A DNA stretch of 64,000 nucleotides, taken from Ornithinibacillus contaminans. GTDB lineage: Bacteria; Bacillota; Bacilli; Bacillales; Amphibacillaceae. Below are positions 9,724-18,369 of this stretch, in pieces; within the stretch, counting starts at the first letter, position 1, and each line of letters starts with the position of its first letter. Under the pieces are notes generated by a model, which saw only the letters and a list, made by a program, of their open reading frames with translations, was not told the origin of the DNA and searched no databases. The stretch spans positions 123,190 to 187,189 of the forward strand of contig NZ_LDPV02000046.1 of the NCBI RefSeq assembly GCF_001038425.2. Reading direction: 5' to 3'. Made by a program: the position numbers and the translations under genes.

Positions 9724-10370
9724 TGGAATTTTCCTGGTTGCCTGTAAAATTATCGATATATGTATCGGTAGTTGCTACAGTCATTACATTTTTTATTGGT
9801 GTCTTTATTTCGTATTGGATGGTTCGTAAAAAGGTAAAAGGGAAAGCACTGATAGAGACAATTTTGTTTCTTCCGCTTGTATTACCACCATCGGTAATTG
9901 GATTTATATTAATTATAGTTTTTGGTAGTAATAGTGTGATTGGACAAGCTATTCAAATGGTAACAGGAGAAAGTATTATTTTTACAGTTACAGCAGCGGT
10001 TATTGCTGCCATTGTCGTAGCTTTGCCACTTATGTACCAATCGATTAAAACAGGCTTTCAATCGGTTGATTCCAATATAATTGGTGCGGCAAAGGTTGAC
10101 GGTGCAGGAGATATGAGAGTCCTATGGCGGATTATAATTCCAGTTTCGTCAAAAGCTATCATCGCCGGCGTTATTTTAAGTTTTACACGAGCATTTGGGG
10201 AATTTGGTGCCACATTGATGTTTGCGGGAAATATTCCTGGCCAGACGCAAACCATTCCTACAGCAATTTATTTAAGCATTGAATCTGGTCAAACCCAGAT
10301 TGCCTGGTACTATGTTCTAATTAGTATTGCTTTTTCGTTTATGTTGCTTTTTAGTATTAATCGTAAATAA
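9723..10370 (+). CDS. modB: Molybdate ABC transporter permease ModB
   Basis: ModB forms the membrane channel of the molybdate importer. The 215-residue protein has about five membrane segments and the ABC-permease EAA loop (GAAKVDGAGDMRVLWRI), followed by the family motif FGEFGATLMFAGNIPG. It overlaps modA by one base. No modC ATPase gene follows: the convergent moaC ends four bases after the modB stop. As B. subtilis also has modA and modB without an adjacent modC, an ATPase encoded elsewhere probably energises the transporter. Confidence 0.92.
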   Translation: MEFSWLPVKLSIYVSVVATVITFFIGVFISYWMVRKKVKGKALIETILFLPLVLPPSVIGFILIIVFGSNSVIGQAIQMVTGESIIFTVTAAVIAAIVVALPLMYQSIKTGFQSVDSNIIGAAKVDGAGDMRVLWRIIIPVSSKAIIAGVILSFTRAFGEFGATLMFAGNIPGQTQTIPTAIYLSIESGQTQIAWYYVLISIAFSFMLLFSINRK

Positions 10371-10373
10371 AGA

Positions 10374-10862
10374 TTACGCATTAGGATTACGTTTGTAATC
10401 GCCACTTTTTCCGCCACTTTTTTCTACTAAAAATGTTGCACCAATCGTCATGCTTTTATCAACAGCCTTACACATATCATAAATCGTTAAGGCTGTGATA
10501 GAAGCGGCTGTTAAAGCTTCCATTTCTACCCCAGTGCTGCCAATAGTTTTTACTTCGGTCTGAATGATTAATTTTACGGTTTTATCTACTTCCGTTTCCC
10601 ATTCAAACGTTATATTCACGCCACTAATGGGAATTGGGTGGCACATTGGAATAAGGGAGGATGTTTGCTTTGCTGCCATAATTCCCGCTACCTGAGCCAC
10701 CGATAGTACATCACCTTTTTTAATTTTTTGCTGGCGGATTGCATTATATACTTGTTCACTCATCTCGACACTTGTACGAGCAACAGCCGTCCTTACACTA
10801 GTCTGTTTATCGGAAATATCTACCATTTTTGCGCGTCCATCTTCATTGAAATGTGTTAGCAT
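10374..10862 (-). CDS. moaC: Cyclic pyranopterin monophosphate synthase MoaC
   Basis: MoaC completes the first step of cofactor synthesis begun by MoaA. The 162-residue protein has the expected MVDISDK start region, the MCHPIPISG motif with its catalytic histidine, [11 protein letters not shown] and [11 protein letters not shown]. It is read from AGGAGGCG and ATG. The gene is convergent to modB with a gap of only three bases and no terminator between them, so the two transcripts must overlap. A perfect TATAAT lies about 25 bases upstream of its start on the minus strand, but I see no good -35 match. Confidence 0.96.
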   Translation of the reverse strand: MLTHFNEDGRAKMVDISDKQTSVRTAVARTSVEMSEQVYNAIRQQKIKKGDVLSVAQVAGIMAAKQTSSLIPMCHPIPISGVNITFEWETEVDKTVKLIIQTEVKTIGSTGVEMEALTAASITALTIYDMCKAVDKSMTIGATFLVEKSGGKSGDYKRNPNA

Positions 10863-11023
10863 TATCTCGCCTCCTAGTCTGTATTATACTCGGATTTTTG
10901 AGTACAAAATTTTCAAATAGTTAATAATAGTGTACCATAAAATGGTATGACTATATTCATTAGAAAATCAGTTAAATGTGTGATTACATATAGCAATCAG
11001 AATAAGAACAGGGGGGATTAAAG

Positions 11024-11815
11024 TTGCCATCTATACATAAAGAGGAAATTCCAAAAGAGCTACTGGATTATATTGGTCCAGTTCAACAAATTACCTATCC
11101 AAGTCAAGGGTGCACATCAAGAGTTGCCATTTTAGAAAGTAAGCATGCAAGCTATATAGTGAAGCATGCGACGGGTGAACAATTTGCTAACTGGTTAAAG
11201 AAGGAAGCAATGATATTAACGATTTTAATGAAAACTTCCATAGCTGCACCTGAGATTTTTAAATTGGTATACTCTGAGGAAAATCAAGATTGTTGGGTTT
11301 TGATGGAATATATAGAAGGAATGACATTGAGAAAAGCTTTAACTGCTAGTACAAACGAAGCAGAAAGACTAGACCTACTCTATCAGTTTGGAAAAATATT
11401 ACGGAAGCTTCACAATACTCCTTGTCCAGATGAATTAATAACGGAACAGTCTTGGTTGAATGTCATGCTTGAGGATGCGGAAAATAATTTGCGTCATTAT
11501 AATGTCGATGGGTCGGAAGAATTGCTTCATGAGCTTCAACGAAAACGCCCTAAGGAACAAAAGCAGACTTTAATCCATGGCGATTTTACAATTGATAATG
11601 TAATGGTTCACAATGGAAAAGTTACAACGATAATTGATTGGAGTGGGGGAGCGTTTGGTGACCCTAGATATGATGTGTCACTTGCAATACGTCCAAAACC
11701 TAATGCATTTGAAAAGGATACAGATAAAGCAGTTTTCTTTAAAGGATATGGGGAGCAGCTTGTAAGTGATGAAGAGTATTGGTACTTTGCAGAGGGATTG
11801 TATGAGTTTTTCTAG
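11024..11815 (+). CDS. Aminoglycoside phosphotransferase-family kinase
   Basis: This protein has the APH/choline kinase fold. The catalytic loop HGDFTIDNVMV (His-Gly-Asp, then Asn) and the metal-binding IDWSGGAFGDPRYD are intact, and EYIEGMTLRKAL matches the hinge region. The substrate is unknown; chromosomal members of this family often phosphorylate small metabolites and need not confer resistance. It has 263 residues, starts with TTG behind GGGGGG, and stands alone. I see no terminator directly after it and no partner gene. Confidence 0.83.
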   Translation: MPSIHKEEIPKELLDYIGPVQQITYPSQGCTSRVAILESKHASYIVKHATGEQFANWLKKEAMILTILMKTSIAAPEIFKLVYSEENQDCWVLMEYIEGMTLRKALTASTNEAERLDLLYQFGKILRKLHNTPCPDELITEQSWLNVMLEDAENNLRHYNVDGSEELLHELQRKRPKEQKQTLIHGDFTIDNVMVHNGKVTTIIDWSGGAFGDPRYDVSLAIRPKPNAFEKDTDKAVFFKGYGEQLVSDEEYWYFAEGLYEFF

Positions 11816-11954
11816 TTAAAATCTACTTTAAGAATAACGACGATTAGTGAAACTTTTATATGCTATTGACGTAATAATAGTTAGGCACTTATCTTATCTG
11901 GTATGATGAACGTAGGTAAAATTGCCTGTCATATTATATCTAGGAGGAACAGCA

Positions 11955-14687
11955 TTGGATTCTACAGTATTTGAAAATAAACCTACCAAAAAACGGCCAG
12001 CTTTATCAAAAGGAAAATCGATTTTCCTTCTTGTTTTAGTTGCCTTATTGGTTATTGGATTCTCATCCATTAGTTTTTTTACCGATTTTATCTGGATGGA
12101 TACACTTGGGTTTCGTAGTGTATTTACATCTATTCTAAGTAGTAAATTATTATTAGCAGCAATTGGATTTGTTCTATTTTTTGTCCTAACACTTATTTCA
12201 TTTCTATGGATCCGTAATGCTTATGTAAGTTTTTTAAGCGAGGGACAGTTACCGACTTTCATATTGGAGAAGCGGAAAGGTAACCTTATTATCATAGCCT
12301 TATCAATTTTTATAGGGTTAGTTGGAAGTGCCCTTGTCCAAGGAATTGGTTGGGAGCCATTATTAAAGTTTTTAAACCAGGCATCTTTCGGTGTGGAAGA
12401 TCCGTATTTTAATTTGGATATTTCCTTCTACATGTTTACATTACCATTATTAAAAATAGTCTTAAATCTATTATTAGGATTAGCCGTGTTTTATTTTCTT
12501 ATCGAGGCAGGACTATATTCTGTATTCGGAATGTATCGTAAAAGTAGAAAAGCACAAATGCATTTGGGGATTACGTTAGGTTTCGTCGGGTTGTTACTGG
12601 CAGGCTTACATATACTTGCCCCATATGAAACCTTGCTAACAAACCAAGTTAATATGTTTCAAGAAAGTGCCGTTTATGGACTTAGCTACACTGATAATTT
12701 GATTAACATTCCAAAAGCCTATATATTAGCTGCTGTAGCAATAATCGGAGCGATTTGGATGATTATTGCGATGAATCGAGGAAAAATCGTTTCCATGGCA
12801 ATTCCAGTAGTTGTGTATGTAGTCATTGTTGTTTTAGGACAGCTATCGAGTGTGGTTGTTCAAAGTTTTGTAGTGTCTCCGAATGAGTTTTCAAAAGAAG
12901 AACCGTATTTGGCGCATAATTTGGAGTTCACGAAGATTGCTTATGACATTGCTGACATAGTAGAGGAAGAGCATCCAGCGAATAACTCATTAGATGGTGC
13001 AATGGTTGAGCGAAATTCAAAGACATTAGAAAATGTGCGCATTAACGATGTTACACCGTTACAAGCCGTATACGATCAAACACAAACGATACGGACATAC
13101 TATTCATTTAACGATGTGGATATAGACCGTTATATGGTTGATGGTGAATATGAACAAGTATTTACAAGTGCGAGGGAATTAACAACTAAGGATTTACCTG
13201 ACCAAGCCAAAACGTGGGAAAATCAGAACCTACGCTATACGCACGGCTATGGTATCGTTATGAGTCATGTAAATCAAGTAACACCTCAGGGGCAGCCAAA
13301 GTATATGTTAAATAATTTGCCTCCACAAGGTGTTGTTGATATTACCAAACCACAAATATATTTTGGCGAAGAAGAGTATGATGAGGTTATCGTCAAAAGC
13401 AAAAAAGAAGAATTCGATTATCCGCAAGGTAGTGAAAATGTAACATCTCAGTACGAAGCGGAAGCAGGTATACCAATGAATGGGTTGAATCGCTTCTTAT
13501 TTGCAATTGACACGATGAACTTCCGTATGCTAGTGTCTGATCAAATTACAGAGGATAGTTTGTTCCTTCAAACACGTAATATCGTAGAACGTGTGAATCG
13601 AATTGCACCATTTTTTACGTATGATGCAGATCCATTCATTTTTGTACGTGAGGATGGTAGCTTAGCCTGGATGATGGATGCTTACTTAACGGAAGAGCAT
13701 TATCCATATTCAGAACCATATGGAAATGACGGTAAGAACTATATCCGTAACTCTGTAAAAGTAGTAATTGATGCCTATACAGGTGAAGTTAATTTTTATG
13801 TTGTTGATCCTGACGATCCGTTAATCCAAACCTACCAGAATATGTTCCCAGAATTATTGACGGAAGATATTCCAGAGGATATCCAAATGCATTTCCGTTA
13901 TCCAGAGTTATTGTTTACAATTCAAACATCTATGTATGGAACCTATCATATGTCTAATCTAGAAGTATTCTATAATCGTGAAGATGTTTGGGAATTTCCT
14001 ACAGAGAAATATTATAATGAAGATATTGTAATGGAACCATATTATGTAACAATGAAGTTACCGGAATACGATCAAGAAGAGTTTATTCTTATGCAACCAT
14101 TTACACCTAGAAATAGACAAAACATGATTTCGTGGATGGGTGTGCGAAATGATGGTGAGCATTATGGTGAGATGCTCGTCTACCGTTTTCCAAAGCAGAA
14201 AAACGTTTATGGACCACAACAAATTGAAAACCGTATTAATCAAGATAGCGTGATATCGCAGCAATTAAATCTTTGGTCACAGGGTGGATCGGAAGTCATA
14301 AGAGGTAATCTATTGGCAATCCCAATTGAAGATACTATTCTTTATGTAGAACCAATCTATATTGAATCGTCTAATGAAACATCACTTCCAGAAGTTAAGC
14401 AGGTTGTCCTTGCATATGGTGACTATATTGTAATGGAAGAAAATTTCGAGGTGGCATTGGATAGATTACTTCAAACGATTGATCCAGATTATGAAACAAA
14501 TGAAGATTCAACTGATGAAACAGATGAAACTGAGCAGGATAACACACCAATTTCTAATGCAGAAGCATTATTAACAGAAGTGTCCGAGCTATTTGACTCC
14601 TATCAAGCTGCACTTTCAGAAGGGAACTGGCAACAAGCAGCAGAGATAATGACAGAAATGGAAGCTTTACTTGAAGAAATTGAATAA
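11955..14687 (+). CDS. UPF0182 family integral membrane protein
   Basis: This is a large conserved membrane protein of unknown function. About seven hydrophobic segments occupy the first 310 residues and a long hydrophilic, probably extracytoplasmic region follows (about residues 310-840), with the family segments FDYPQGSEN and NRFLFAIDTMNFRML. The C-terminus is acidic (many Glu, Asp and Thr around residue 850) and ends in a short helical stretch. The TTG at 11955 sits eight bases behind TAGGAGG and is preferred over an in-frame start at 11922, giving 910 residues. A perfect-stem terminator follows. Its role is not known, and I do not guess one. Confidence 0.9.
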   Translation: MDSTVFENKPTKKRPALSKGKSIFLLVLVALLVIGFSSISFFTDFIWMDTLGFRSVFTSILSSKLLLAAIGFVLFFVLTLISFLWIRNAYVSFLSEGQLPTFILEKRKGNLIIIALSIFIGLVGSALVQGIGWEPLLKFLNQASFGVEDPYFNLDISFYMFTLPLLKIVLNLLLGLAVFYFLIEAGLYSVFGMYRKSRKAQMHLGITLGFVGLLLAGLHILAPYETLLTNQVNMFQESAVYGLSYTDNLINIPKAYILAAVAIIGAIWMIIAMNRGKIVSMAIPVVVYVVIVVLGQLSSVVVQSFVVSPNEFSKEEPYLAHNLEFTKIAYDIADIVEEEHPANNSLDGAMVERNSKTLENVRINDVTPLQAVYDQTQTIRTYYSFNDVDIDRYMVDGEYEQVFTSARELTTKDLPDQAKTWENQNLRYTHGYGIVMSHVNQVTPQGQPKYMLNNLPPQGVVDITKPQIYFGEEEYDEVIVKSKKEEFDYPQGSENVTSQYEAEAGIPMNGLNRFLFAIDTMNFRMLVSDQITEDSLFLQTRNIVERVNRIAPFFTYDADPFIFVREDGSLAWMMDAYLTEEHYPYSEPYGNDGKNYIRNSVKVVIDAYTGEVNFYVVDPDDPLIQTYQNMFPELLTEDIPEDIQMHFRYPELLFTIQTSMYGTYHMSNLEVFYNREDVWEFPTEKYYNEDIVMEPYYVTMKLPEYDQEEFILMQPFTPRNRQNMISWMGVRNDGEHYGEMLVYRFPKQKNVYGPQQIENRINQDSVISQQLNLWSQGGSEVIRGNLLAIPIEDTILYVEPIYIESSNETSLPEVKQVVLAYGDYIVMEENFEVALDRLLQTIDPDYETNEDSTDETDETEQDNTPISNAEALLTEVSELFDSYQAALSEGNWQQAAEIMTEMEALLEEIE

Positions 14688-14692
14688 CTAAC

Positions 14693-14736
14693 AAAAAGGG
14701 TGATTTCTATGTGCGCTAATAGAAATCACCCTTTTT
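14693..14736. terminator. Bidirectional terminator, 18-bp perfect stem
   Basis: Arms at 14693-14710 and 14719-14736 pair perfectly (AAAAAGGGTGATTTCTAT and its complement) around an eight-base loop. The A-run on one side and T-run on the other let it end both the UPF0182 transcript and the convergent DUF2512 gene. Confidence 0.93.
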
Positions 14737-14737
14737 C

Positions 14738-15178
14738 TTACTTATCTTTATTATTATCATCTAATTCCGAGCTAAATTCCGTTTGCATTCGTTTATTAGA
14801 AATGTTTAACGTGCTTGGGCTAGTGGAAACCCTATCATCAATTACTTGGCTTTTCATATAGCGGTGAAAGAAGTATTCTCCTACCGCTATAAAAATAGCA
14901 GAAATGAGGGCAGCATCAGCAAAAGAATCATTGGCCGCATAGAAAAATTCTGCAATAATCCATATTCCTGCAAAAGCTAATCCGAAATCGGCTATCGTTG
15001 CCCAAAAATTACTAACGTACGGTAAGATGTACACATCAGCGATATAAGAGATGACGCTTAGGATAATACTAGTTAATAATATGTTGAGGAAAGATACGTC
15101 GTAAAATAATCCTAAAATTATCCACAGAATGACAGTGGTCATAATAAATTTTAGAATAAAAGATGTGACATAGTTCAT
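14738..15178 (-). CDS. DUF2512 (YndM-like) membrane protein
   Basis: A 146-residue membrane protein with four predicted transmembrane segments in the first 110 residues and a polar, Ser/Asn/Asp-rich tail. It resembles the Bacillus YndM family (DUF2512), whose function is not established. An in-frame start lies six codons upstream, but AAAGGAGC stands at the right distance from the ATG at 15178, so that start is used. It is convergent to the UPF0182 gene and shares its terminator. Confidence 0.8.
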   Translation of the reverse strand: MNYVTSFILKFIMTTVILWIILGLFYDVSFLNILLTSIILSVISYIADVYILPYVSNFWATIADFGLAFAGIWIIAEFFYAANDSFADAALISAIFIAVGEYFFHRYMKSQVIDDRVSTSPSTLNISNKRMQTEFSSELDDNNKDK

Positions 15179-15253
15179 GGAAGTTGCTCCTTTCATTACG
15201 ATTAACTATAATATTTCCCAATAAATGTAATTTAATTCTGTTTTATAAAATAA

Positions 15254-15309
15254 CTATCTCCTTTTTAAAAGATAGGGAGTTTGACACAACTATTTTTATA
15301 TGGTATATT
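15254..15309 (+). promoter_or_regulatory. Consensus sigma-A promoter with operator-like inverted repeat
   Basis: TTGACA at 15281-15286 and TATATT at 15304-15309 are separated by exactly 17 bases, a near-perfect vegetative promoter for the dioxygenase gene. Immediately upstream, CTATCT (15254-15259) and AGATAG (15270-15275) form an inverted repeat with a ten-base centre. Such ATCT/AGAT half-sites resemble those of the quinone-sensing repressor MhqR of B. subtilis, but the spacing match is unverified. Confidence 0.75.
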
Positions 15310-15385
15310 TAGTTTGAATTAGAGATAATTTAATTAAAAATAAATGATTTAATTTTGTTTAAACTACAACATAGGGGGCTTTACA

Positions 15386-16369
15386 ATGAATTCCTTAAAA
15401 GGAATGCACCACGTAACGGCAATTACAAGTAGCGCGGAAGAGAATTACAAATTCTTCACATATGTCCTTGGTATGCGATTGGTTAAGAAAACAGTTAACC
15501 AGGATGATATCCAAACGTATCACCTATTCTTTGCGGATGACAAGGGTAGTGCAGGAACAGACATGACTTTCTTTGATTTCCCTGGAATTCCAAAAGGAGT
15601 ACATGGAACAGATGAAATTTATAAAACATCTTTTCGAGTACCAAGTGATGAAGCGTTAGAATACTGGGTAAAACGATTTGAACGTCTAAAAGTGGAGCAT
15701 AAAGGTATACAAGAACAATTTGGTAAGAAGTCCGTTTCTTTTGTCGATTTTGATGATCAACACTATCAACTGATTTCTGATGAACATAATGAAGGGGTTG
15801 AGTCAGGGACTCCTTGGCAAAATGGTCCAATTCCGTTAGAATATGCGATTACTGGATTAGGTCCAATTTTTATACGGGTAGCAAATTTTGATTACTTCAA
15901 ACAAATGCTGGAGAAAGTATTATTATTTGAAGAAATAGCATCTGACGGAGCATTTCACTTATTTGAAGTTGGGGAAGGCGGAAACGGTGCACAAGTAGTT
16001 GTCGAGTATAATCCGGTCCTTCCGCGTGCACGACAAGGATTTGGAACTGTCCACCATGCGGCTTTCCGTGTAGAAGATCGCGCCGAACTAGATCAATGGA
16101 TGAAACAAGTACACAGCTTTGGCTTCCAGTCGTCAGGCTTTGTAGATCGTTTCTTCTTTGGCTCTTTATATGTTAATGTAGCACCACAAATTTTATTTGA
16201 ATTTGCTACAGACGGTCCAGGATTCATGGGGGATGAGCCATATGAAACTTTAGGTGAAAAATTATCATTACCACCATTCCTCGAACCAAAACGGGAACAA
16301 ATTGAAGAATTAGTGCGTCCTATTGACACTGTGCGTAGTACCATAAACTTCGAAAAAGAATATGAATAA
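15386..16369 (+). CDS. Ring-cleaving dioxygenase of the glyoxalase fold (MhqA/MhqO type)
   Basis: Two vicinal-oxygen-chelate modules make up this 327-residue cytoplasmic enzyme. The first begins MHHVTAITS with the first metal histidine, and the second contains GTVHHAAFRVED. A late glutamate in LFEFATDGPG completes the probable metal site. The family includes MhqA, MhqE and MhqO of B. subtilis, which degrade quinone or catechol adducts. The start follows AGGGGGC. It is monocistronic, with a strong promoter and a candidate operator upstream and a weak hairpin downstream. Repression relieved by quinones is an inference from the family and the operator. Confidence 0.9.
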   Translation: MNSLKGMHHVTAITSSAEENYKFFTYVLGMRLVKKTVNQDDIQTYHLFFADDKGSAGTDMTFFDFPGIPKGVHGTDEIYKTSFRVPSDEALEYWVKRFERLKVEHKGIQEQFGKKSVSFVDFDDQHYQLISDEHNEGVESGTPWQNGPIPLEYAITGLGPIFIRVANFDYFKQMLEKVLLFEEIASDGAFHLFEVGEGGNGAQVVVEYNPVLPRARQGFGTVHHAAFRVEDRAELDQWMKQVHSFGFQSSGFVDRFFFGSLYVNVAPQILFEFATDGPGFMGDEPYETLGEKLSLPPFLEPKREQIEELVRPIDTVRSTINFEKEYE

Positions 16370-16378
16370 CGATATAAA

Positions 16379-16409
16379 AACCCACTTTCCAATTTTCGGA
16401 GTGTGGGTT
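16379..16409 (+). terminator. Weak terminator hairpin
   Basis: AACCCAC at 16379-16385 pairs with GTGGGTT at 16403-16409, with further weak pairing inside. The following ATTCGTTTCTT is only a partial T-run. It lies ten bases after the dioxygenase stop. The rest of the gap up to 16560 shows nothing else clear. Confidence 0.55.
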
Positions 16410-16564
16410 ATTCGTTTCTTGAGATATTTAAGTATGTTCTTGTGCAAGAAATAGGTAACAGGGTACCTTATCCAATCATATCCTTCTATTATAGGACTTT
16501 ATACTAACAAAAGTTCAGATTACAGTAGCGTTGAAATTGCTGTCAAATTATAGGGGGAAAGGAA

Positions 16565-17200
16565 ATGTTCTATTATTATCTAAATGGTTATAATCCATAT
16601 CAAGGCTATCCACCGGGGTATTACCTAGCACCTCAGTATCAAAACACTGTTTTAAGTCCATATCGTCAGCAAACCGTGAGAGGTCGAGCAACTTGGACAG
16701 ACGGCGGCGGAACCACAAAGTGTGGAATCCCATGGTCTGACAACCAATACATGACTGTAGCTGTAGGTGAGAATGCTCCCTACCAATGTGGCCAATCCCT
16801 AAAAATACGTAATCTAGCTAATGGCAGAGAAATCATAGCAACAGTAGTCGATACGGTTAGGGGATTCCCACAGAATAATGTGAATTTACATCGAAGAGCT
16901 TTTCAAGCATTAGGTGCTAACCTAGATCAAGGAATTATTTCGGTCGACATCATCCCGTCACCAGAGCTAGAAGAGGAAAAGTGGGGGAAATATTTACTCG
17001 AACTTGTACAGACTGCCTATCCAGGTGTAGAAATAACAGATTATAGTAGTGTGGGTAAGACAGAAATGTCACCAACACGAGTCAGAGAAACATATGATTT
17101 TATTTTAAATACTCAACAGGAACAGATTAGGGTTCGTGGTAATGTTATTTATAATCCAGAATCCGATAGAGTTATTTCATTTGATTTGGCAGAAATGTGA
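16565..17200 (+). CDS. Double-psi beta-barrel / DUF3889-like protein without signal peptide
   Basis: The first 30 residues are rich in Tyr, Pro, Gly and Gln and show no signal peptide. Residues of roughly 38-115 look like an RlpA/expansin-type double-psi beta-barrel (GRATWTDGGGTTKCG, then VDTVRGF). The remaining part resembles DUF3889 of Bacillaceae. The Asp needed for lytic transglycosylase or expansin action is not obvious to me. The coding start follows AGGGGGAAAGGAA. Lack of an export signal together with the YP-rich head would fit a coat or mother-cell protein, but that is inference. Length is 211 residues. Confidence 0.68.
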   Translation: MFYYYLNGYNPYQGYPPGYYLAPQYQNTVLSPYRQQTVRGRATWTDGGGTTKCGIPWSDNQYMTVAVGENAPYQCGQSLKIRNLANGREIIATVVDTVRGFPQNNVNLHRRAFQALGANLDQGIISVDIIPSPELEEEKWGKYLLELVQTAYPGVEITDYSSVGKTEMSPTRVRETYDFILNTQQEQIRVRGNVIYNPESDRVISFDLAEM

Positions 17201-17371
17201 GAATGAGAACCGTTTAATCCATATCCGGTTAATACTTCACTTAATCTAGGTAAGTAACAGTGTCAAATAAGGATACTGGAAAATATACTATTCTATGCAA
17301 CGCTGAAGCAAGAGGATACGTAAATCTTCCTTCGTAGAATAGTAAAGAAATAGAAAGTAAGGATGACTATC

Positions 17372-17725
17372 ATGATAGATGGATGGCTTGATTTTACGTT
17401 ACTTGTACTGGCCACATTTCGGTTAACAAGATTACTTGTATTCGATAAGATTACTGGATTTATCCGAAAACCTTTCCATCATGAAATTGAAGAAATTGAT
17501 TCAGATGGAATGACTACAACCTATATTGAAATCAGAGGGAACGGTTTACGCTATTGGATTGGGGAGTTATTAAGTTGCTATTGGTGTTCGGGGATATGGT
17601 GTGCTGCATTTCTAATCGGATTAGCTTATGTATGGCCGATTGGAAGTGAGGTACTTATTGCGCTTCTAGCAATTGCAGGAGTTGCTGGAATATGTGAAGC
17701 CATTGTCCAACGAATTGTGGACTAA
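17372..17725 (+). CDS. DUF1360 (YjcA-like) membrane protein
   Basis: A 117-residue membrane protein with an N-terminal hydrophobic segment, the conserved ATFRLTRLLVFDKI stretch, and a C-terminal pair of hydrophobic segments beginning at YWIGELLSCYWCSGIW. The Cys-Tyr-Trp-Cys motif is characteristic of DUF1360, a family that includes B. subtilis YjcA, listed as a sporulation protein. Two ATGs three codons apart are possible; AAGGA at 17359 has better spacing to the second (17372). The next small gene follows 29 bases later and may be co-transcribed. Confidence 0.78.
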   Translation: MIDGWLDFTLLVLATFRLTRLLVFDKITGFIRKPFHHEIEEIDSDGMTTTYIEIRGNGLRYWIGELLSCYWCSGIWCAAFLIGLAYVWPIGSEVLIALLAIAGVAGICEAIVQRIVD

Positions 17726-17754
17726 CTTGAGCAATGAAGGAGGAAGGTACTGGT

Positions 17755-17880
17755 ATGAGCAAACAAAACAATACGAATAATTATACAAACGCTTCCTTAG
17801 CACGGCCATCCCGGCCACAGGGAAAACGGGTAAAACGTTCGGGCTGCGGCTGTGGGAAGAGAAGAAAGACACTAAGCTAA
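17755..17880 (+). CDS. Small basic protein with GCGCGK motif (41 residues)
   Basis: A 41-residue ORF with a strong AAGGAGGAAGG ahead of its ATG. The N-terminal half is rich in Asn and Gln, and the C-terminal half is strongly basic with a Gly-Cys-Gly-Cys-Gly-Lys motif. It lies 29 bases behind the DUF1360 gene and before a terminator. I do not recognise a family. The composition (short, basic, two Cys, Asn/Gln-rich) recalls small spore coat proteins, but this is only a resemblance. Confidence 0.62.
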   Translation: MSKQNNTNNYTNASLARPSRPQGKRVKRSGCGCGKRRKTLS

Positions 17881-17936
17881 TACAGTTTATTTTATTACGT
17901 AGCTGGTAGTTAAGCGCTATGGGTATAAATTAAAAG

Positions 17937-17964
17937 GCCAAGGTACAAAAAAATGTATCTTGGC
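17937..17964. terminator. Terminator hairpin between convergent genes
   Basis: GCCAAGGTAC (17937-17946) pairs with GTATCTTGGC (17955-17964) with one G-U pair. A-rich sequence lies on the left and TATTTATTTT on the right, so it can serve the plus-strand small genes and the convergent gene at 17973. Confidence 0.8.
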
Positions 17965-17972
17965 TATTTATT

Positions 17973-18227
17973 TTACCAGTGATTGATTTGAGAAGGGGTA
18001 TCATTTGGAGTCATTCCTTGTGTAATCGTATTAGATTGATCTTGCCCCATAAACATCTCTTGTAACGGTTTTGTGAATTGTTGAACGGTTTGATTGTTCA
18101 TCAAATTTGATACATTTTGTGGTAGCTTTTGAAAGGTGCCGTTTTGTACACCTTTTGAAATCCCATAAATAGCGGCACTAGCAGCACCAATTGTTAGTAA
18201 GGAAGTCATCATTTTTCGTTTAGCCAT
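17973..18227 (-). CDS. Small protein with N-terminal hydrophobic segment (84 residues)
   Basis: A hypothetical 84-residue protein: a basic start (MAKRKMM), one hydrophobic segment (residues 7-25, rich in Ala, Ile and Gly), then a polar Gln/Asn/Thr-rich tail with FTKPLQEMFMGQ. The layout recalls small DUF3918/YrzQ-like membrane proteins of Bacilli, but I am not sure of the assignment. It stands alone between two terminators. Confidence 0.6.
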   Translation of the reverse strand: MAKRKMMTSLLTIGAASAAIYGISKGVQNGTFQKLPQNVSNLMNNQTVQQFTKPLQEMFMGQDQSNTITQGMTPNDTPSQINHW

Positions 18228-18331
18228 CTAGTATCATCCTATCTGTTAGTATTGTTTCAACAATGATTGCTATTAGCTTGCCAAATAGTTATCTGGTTTA
18301 TCCTAGTATGAGCGTAATTGATTAAAATACA

Positions 18332-18359
18332 AAGGAACAAACACATTGGTTTGCTCCTT
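18332..18359 (-). terminator. Terminator of the yuaF-floT operon
   Basis: Read on the minus strand, AAGGAGCAAAC pairs with GTTTGTTCCTT (one mismatch) just after the floT stop and is followed by TGTATTTT. It closes the flotillin operon. Confidence 0.7.
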
Positions 18360-18369
18360 ATAAATGAGA

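Noticed and set aside
11024..11815. Aminoglycoside resistance gene
   Set aside because: The fold is APH-like, but nothing shows aminoglycosides as substrate and there are no mobile-element signs around it; it is kept as a kinase of unknown substrate.
11866..11907. TTGACG plus TATGAT as promoter of the UPF0182 gene
   Set aside because: The spacer is 30 bases, too long; TTATCT at 11889 has better spacing but matches the consensus poorly, so no promoter is called.
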